Below, in pieces: positions 60,701 to 64,000 of a DNA stretch of 64,000 nt. Both the position numbers and the translations under genes were made by a program. The notes below the pieces were generated by a model. It did no database searches. It saw nothing but the letters and a program-made list of their open reading frames with translations, and was not told the DNA's origin. Source of the stretch: Quercus robur. Taxonomy: Eukaryota; Streptophyta; Magnoliopsida; Fagales; Fagaceae. The DNA lies in contig NC_065535.1 of assembly GCF_932294415.1 (NCBI RefSeq), positions 27,746,782-27,810,781 on the forward strand, given 5' to 3'. Positions within the stretch are counted from its first letter, which is position 1. Each line of letters begins with the position of its first letter.

Positions 60701-61854
60701 CACCAATTGTTGGCTTGGTCTTTAATCCCAGTAATAAGGTTCCTACGTCTCCTCTGTGTCGCACGACTATGAAAGAAGTGGGTGTTTCGATCTCCATCCT
60801 TCAAATACATGGTGCGGGACCTCTGGCGCCACATTCGTTCTTCTTTGTCCATAAGGGAGTTGATTTCTTTTTTTAAAGCAACAAGTCTGACCGAGCTGCC
60901 ACCTTGGAGTGCCATGTTCTCAATCCGACTTAGCTCCTTTCTTTTTTTCTCCAATTCTCTCCTAATGTTGCCAAAACAGTCACGGCTCCATTTTGTGAGT
61001 GCTTTTCCACAAATTTCCACTTTCCGAATCACCCTTGTGTTACCTTCCTCTTCGTACTGAGCATGCCAAACTCCTTCCACTGTTTCTCCGCATCCCTTGT
61101 CGCCTAACCACATTTCTTCAAACCTAAACAATTTTTTCTTTGGTGAACAATCCAGTTCCGACCGCTCTATCCACAGAAACTTGTGATCGGAAGTAGTGCT
61201 GTCTACGTGATGAACCCTTGTACCAGAATATTTTGCAAGCCATTCGTAGGAAGCCAGGGCTCTGTCAAGCCTCTCCCATATAGAGACTCCATTCCTGTAA
61301 TGTTTACTCTAGGTGAAAGAAGAGCCCTTGAAGCCTAAATCGACAAACCCACATTCATCCAAAACATCACGGAACAACTGCATCTGACCGAGCGGTCGTA
61401 TCCGTCCTCCAAGCTTTTTCGATTGCTTCACAATCTCATTAAAATCCCCGGCACACAGCCAAGGTAATGAATTCTGATGAGTTAGGCGGCGAAGAAGATC
61501 CCATGACTCATGTCGTTTGTGTGTCTTGGGCTCACCGTAAAAGCCAGTAAACCGCCAAGCTGCATCTGAGTTTTTGTTGATAACCATATCAATATGATTC
61601 AAAGAAGATGATAATATGTCAACAGAAATATCATTCTTCCAGTAAGCCACCAAGCCGCCACCTCTATTAATCCTCTGTACGACGAATTTCTTGTCAAAAC
61701 GAATCCGGTCTTTCACATACTCTAGCCTAGCTTCGTCTGCCAGTGTTTCGGCTAAAAACACGACAGCGGGAGCTTTTGCTTGCACCAAGTCCGCAAGCTC
61801 TTGAACTGCTAGTTGGTTCCCAAGCCCCCTGCAGTTCCAAACTATGCAACTCAT
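57772..61854 (-). pseudogene. LINE ORF2: endonuclease, reverse transcriptase and RNase H, two nonsense codons
   Basis: One frame runs from the ATG at 61854 (MSCIVWNCRGLGNQ) to the TGA at 57772, 1,361 codons, broken only by TAG at 61311-61309 and TAG at 58971-58969. The APE-type endonuclease comes first (WNCRGLG, GDFNEI, GSSFT at the first stop). The RT domain spans about 60,600-59,700 ([59 protein letters not shown] and the catalytic FFADDSLLF). Then come a zf-RVT domain (FWKKVWGMEVPSKIKNFTWR) and an RNase H domain (VNYDGA, VEALAARKA, FEGDSKS, REGNTVAHALAR). It copies element RNA at a nicked target site. The first stop cuts off RT, so this copy should not be autonomous without readthrough. 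Confidence 0.93.
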
Positions 61855-63281
61855 TGCGTTTGGCGGGGCTGAAAAACAGCCTCCGCCATTACCTGAAAGT
61901 TTTCCTTCTCCTCGTGTGAAACCACCATTTTTTTGCATGGTAACTCACTGGGGTCAACAGCCATATTACTGGGACGCTTCAAACCAATGGACACTTCTTG
62001 ATTGTGAGATGTACCCACTGCTTCATGTACAAGACGTTTCCACTTGGTCTGGGATGGGTTTTCTGCATGCAGGGGAGCATGGTGAGAATTTGTCACGTCA
62101 TGAAAAGCAAAAGCATGAGTTTTGATTGGTTGACTCATTCTTGGTGGGGTCGGTGACGTGTCTTGAGTGGGTGTCAGTTTAGACATTATATCCCCCATAT
62201 TAAAATTCTGAACATTTTCCTTCTGGGTAGTGTCAATCTCGGTCATTCCAGAATTGAGAGGATCCTCATAAATCCCGAGTTCTTTGTCTATTTCCCTCAA
62301 TTTCTGCGTAAAAGATTCTCCTTTATTTCCGTAATCCCGAGCAACAGGGCATTCATTGCTATTCATGGGCGTTGGATTAGGAGATTTTGGAGCCTGGAAA
62401 TCCGCAAAATCAGCGCTCATGTTGGACGTTGCCATATTGGACTTTGGCATCGTCTCAGTCGCCGGACTTGGTCTTGACTCCCTCCGCTGCCGAGTAGATA
62501 AGTTTTCCGCCCTGTCCTCATAGAACCCCGAGACCCTTACAACACTTTTCCTTGGCGGACCTGTCTGAGTTGCTCTGATCCAGGAACCAAATTGCTGCTC
62601 CTCTGCTTTGAGAGAGCCCTTGCTTTGGATTCAGATATCACAATCCCTGTCACCATGGTCAAAACAGCCACACCAATAACATATGTTAGGTAATCGTTCA
62701 TACCTGAAACTTACCCAAGTTTTTCCGCCTTCCTCAAAGGTGACTACCCTCCCACGGCAGAGTGGTTGGTAAACATCCATTGTTACCCGAACTCTAACAT
62801 AATTTCCACCCTCACTGTCCGAAGTTTTTGTTGATTTATCCACCCGGCCTATCGCCTCGCATATGTCTTCAGCTACTGATTTGCTTCTATAACCAATTGG
62901 GATGTTGTGTACTTGCACCCAAAAGGTCACCTTATCAAATTTTAATTCGTCTAGGGGAGTTTGTCTTTCATACTTCTCCAGGACTACCAAATTTTTGTCA
63001 AAACTCCAAGGTTCGCTAGAGAGTATACGGTCAACATCCTCCTTATTATCAAAAACAAAAAGAACCTTGTGGGATCCTTCCTTGCTCACCGTAAACCCAT
63101 TGTCTGCCCTCCAAAGCGGCTTGAAGGTCTTCGCTATCGCCTCCATGTTCAGTGCCCGTTTAGTTAAAAACTGTGCCGCTATGATATACTCTTTCGAACA
63201 CCTGTCTTTCTTGAAATATAGATCATCTCCTTCCCTTTCGGAAAGGGATAAGCAATTCCAATGCCGTGTGAGATCTTCCAT
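61851..63281 (-). pseudogene. LINE ORF1: DUF4283 and CCHC RNA-binding protein, one nonsense codon
   Basis: The frame from the ATG at 63281 (MEDLTRHWNCLSLSEREGD) to the TGA at 61851 is 476 codons. It is closed only by an internal TGA at 62633-62631. Residues about 30-150 are the DUF4283 domain (WRADNGF, LSSEPWSFDKNLVVLEKY, FWVQVHNIPI). A CCHC knuckle CYWCGCFDHGDRDC follows near residue 205. The tail is rich in Ser, Pro and Asn and poorly conserved. ORF1 proteins of plant LINEs bind element RNA in ribonucleoprotein particles. The internal stop falls just after the knuckle, so the truncated product would keep both recognised domains. Confidence 0.87.
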
Positions 63282-63538
63282 GATTGAATTAAAAAAAATA
63301 AAAGAAAAAGGGAGGGAGATGAGAAGAACAAGACAGAGGGAGAAAAGAAAGAGAGAAGAACAATACTGTTTCCCAAACCCCGAAAAAAGAGAAAGAACCA
63401 CAAGCCCTACACGTGACACTGTCACGAGAGGGAAGAAAAAACCTTACAAGAAGGTACGACAATTCTACTGTCTGGGAGATGGAGAGAGCCACCTTCCTAG
63501 CGACAGAGAAACCTCTTTTTGGTAAGAGTTTTTGTTTT

Positions 63539-64000
63539 GATCTATAAAGAACCCATTTAGAGAGAGAGGCAAAAAAGAAAAAAAAAAAAAAAACACACAA
63601 TTCTAGTGCACTGAGCACATAGATAGCAATGCTTCGGTGTGTTGAAGATAATTATTCTGTTATGGGAGGCAAAAAAATTGTCCCAATAACATAGTGTAAA
63701 ACACTGGCCTTAATCAAATAATGTTTTGTATTCTTTTTCCTCTGGTTTGTAAGTCTACTTGTTACTTATATTTCTTTTACGCAATAACATAGTTTATAAA
63801 ATTTCAGTTTGATATATAATTTGTTTACAAAATCGCGAAGTTCATCAAAAGTTTACTTATATATGTATATATGTGTATTTTTCAACACATCATTCACATG
63901 AGGATGTATTAGGAAAAAAAAATGCTATTTGGGGAAAAAATGATTCTCAACAAGTACCGTTCACCTTCTAGGAGAAGATCTGAAGACCCAGAACCTTCCC
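63539..64000. other. Right-end flank, no gene seen
   Basis: Sequence beyond the LINE target duplication. It has an A-run near 63577-63593 and otherwise AT-rich unique sequence. Confidence 0.45.

Larger units (their letters stand above)
57717..63523 (-). mobile_element. Full-length LINE (non-LTR retrotransposon)
   Basis: A minus-strand element with a 5' untranslated region of about 240 bp, ORF1, ORF2, a very short 3' region and an A-rich tail (seen as T-rich 57717-57743 on the plus strand). Direct repeats AAGAGTTTTTGTTTT stand at 57702-57716 and 63524-63538, a 15-bp target duplication, though the T-rich content makes the exact edge uncertain. The domain order (DUF4283 and CCHC; endonuclease, reverse transcriptase, zf-RVT, RNase H) is the plant L1-like type with a C-terminal RNase H. 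Only three in-frame nonsense codons and no frameshift were found in about 5.5 kb of coding sequence, so it is a young copy. Confidence 0.92.

Noticed and set aside
62902..63525. 207-codon plus-strand frame over LINE ORF1
   Set aside because: Antisense shadow of the DUF4283 region.

Overview
The window is nuclear DNA of a woody eudicot. It has spliced genes with GT-AG introns, plant families (WAT1/UMAMIT transporters, cytosolic RPL9, NUP98 encoded apart from NUP96) and dense plant transposons. A Fagaceae (oak-like) source is a guess from the style of the retroelements; I cannot prove it. Nearly all genes lie on the minus strand.

Left part (1-15,990). An 81/91-bp tandem array meets the left edge. 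It is followed by a decayed 'putative gypsy-type' transposon gene (1009-3516) and LTR-like sequence. Then come two tandem WAT1-related transporter genes. The first (6887-8729) is intact, with 6 exons and 368 aa. The second (10530-13330) is broken by a 282-bp TRIM retroelement inside exon 5, with a 5-bp target duplication and all the expected TRIM parts. The same exon carries a 63-bp in-frame tandem duplication. A 1,041-bp non-autonomous hAT element with an 8-bp target duplication follows.

Centre (17,656-29,470). RPL9 has 3 exons, 194 aa and a promoter with telo-box and site II motifs. An intact 12-exon NUP98 gene (993 aa) carries FG repeats, a GLEBS motif and the C-terminal autopeptidase domain, but its stop codon falls directly after the His-Phe that normally precedes the cleavage serine.

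Right part (29,500-55,800). The 5' half of NUP98 and its upstream flank have been duplicated. Two truncated NUP98-like loci (about 35.9-38.5 kb and 50.2-54.3 kb) keep only exons 3, 4 and 5, in the order 3-4-3-4-5. Both lack the autopeptidase half. In the distal copy one FG exon has grown into five units of 279 bp (93 codons) and reads through without a stop. The duplicated flank was later hit by a 1.6-kb long-inverted-repeat (MULE/foldback) element whose empty site survives in the paralogous flank, and by two solo LTRs of one family, the second containing a nested solo LTR of another family.

Right end (57,702-63,538). A full-length LINE on the minus strand (ORF1 with DUF4283 and a CCHC knuckle; ORF2 with endonuclease, RT, zf-RVT and RNase H) lies between 15-bp direct repeats. 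Only three in-frame nonsense codons interrupt it. ORF1 stop and ORF2 start overlap as ATGA.

Exon boundaries were worked out by hand from splice sites and reading phase. All identity statements come from reading, not from alignment software.
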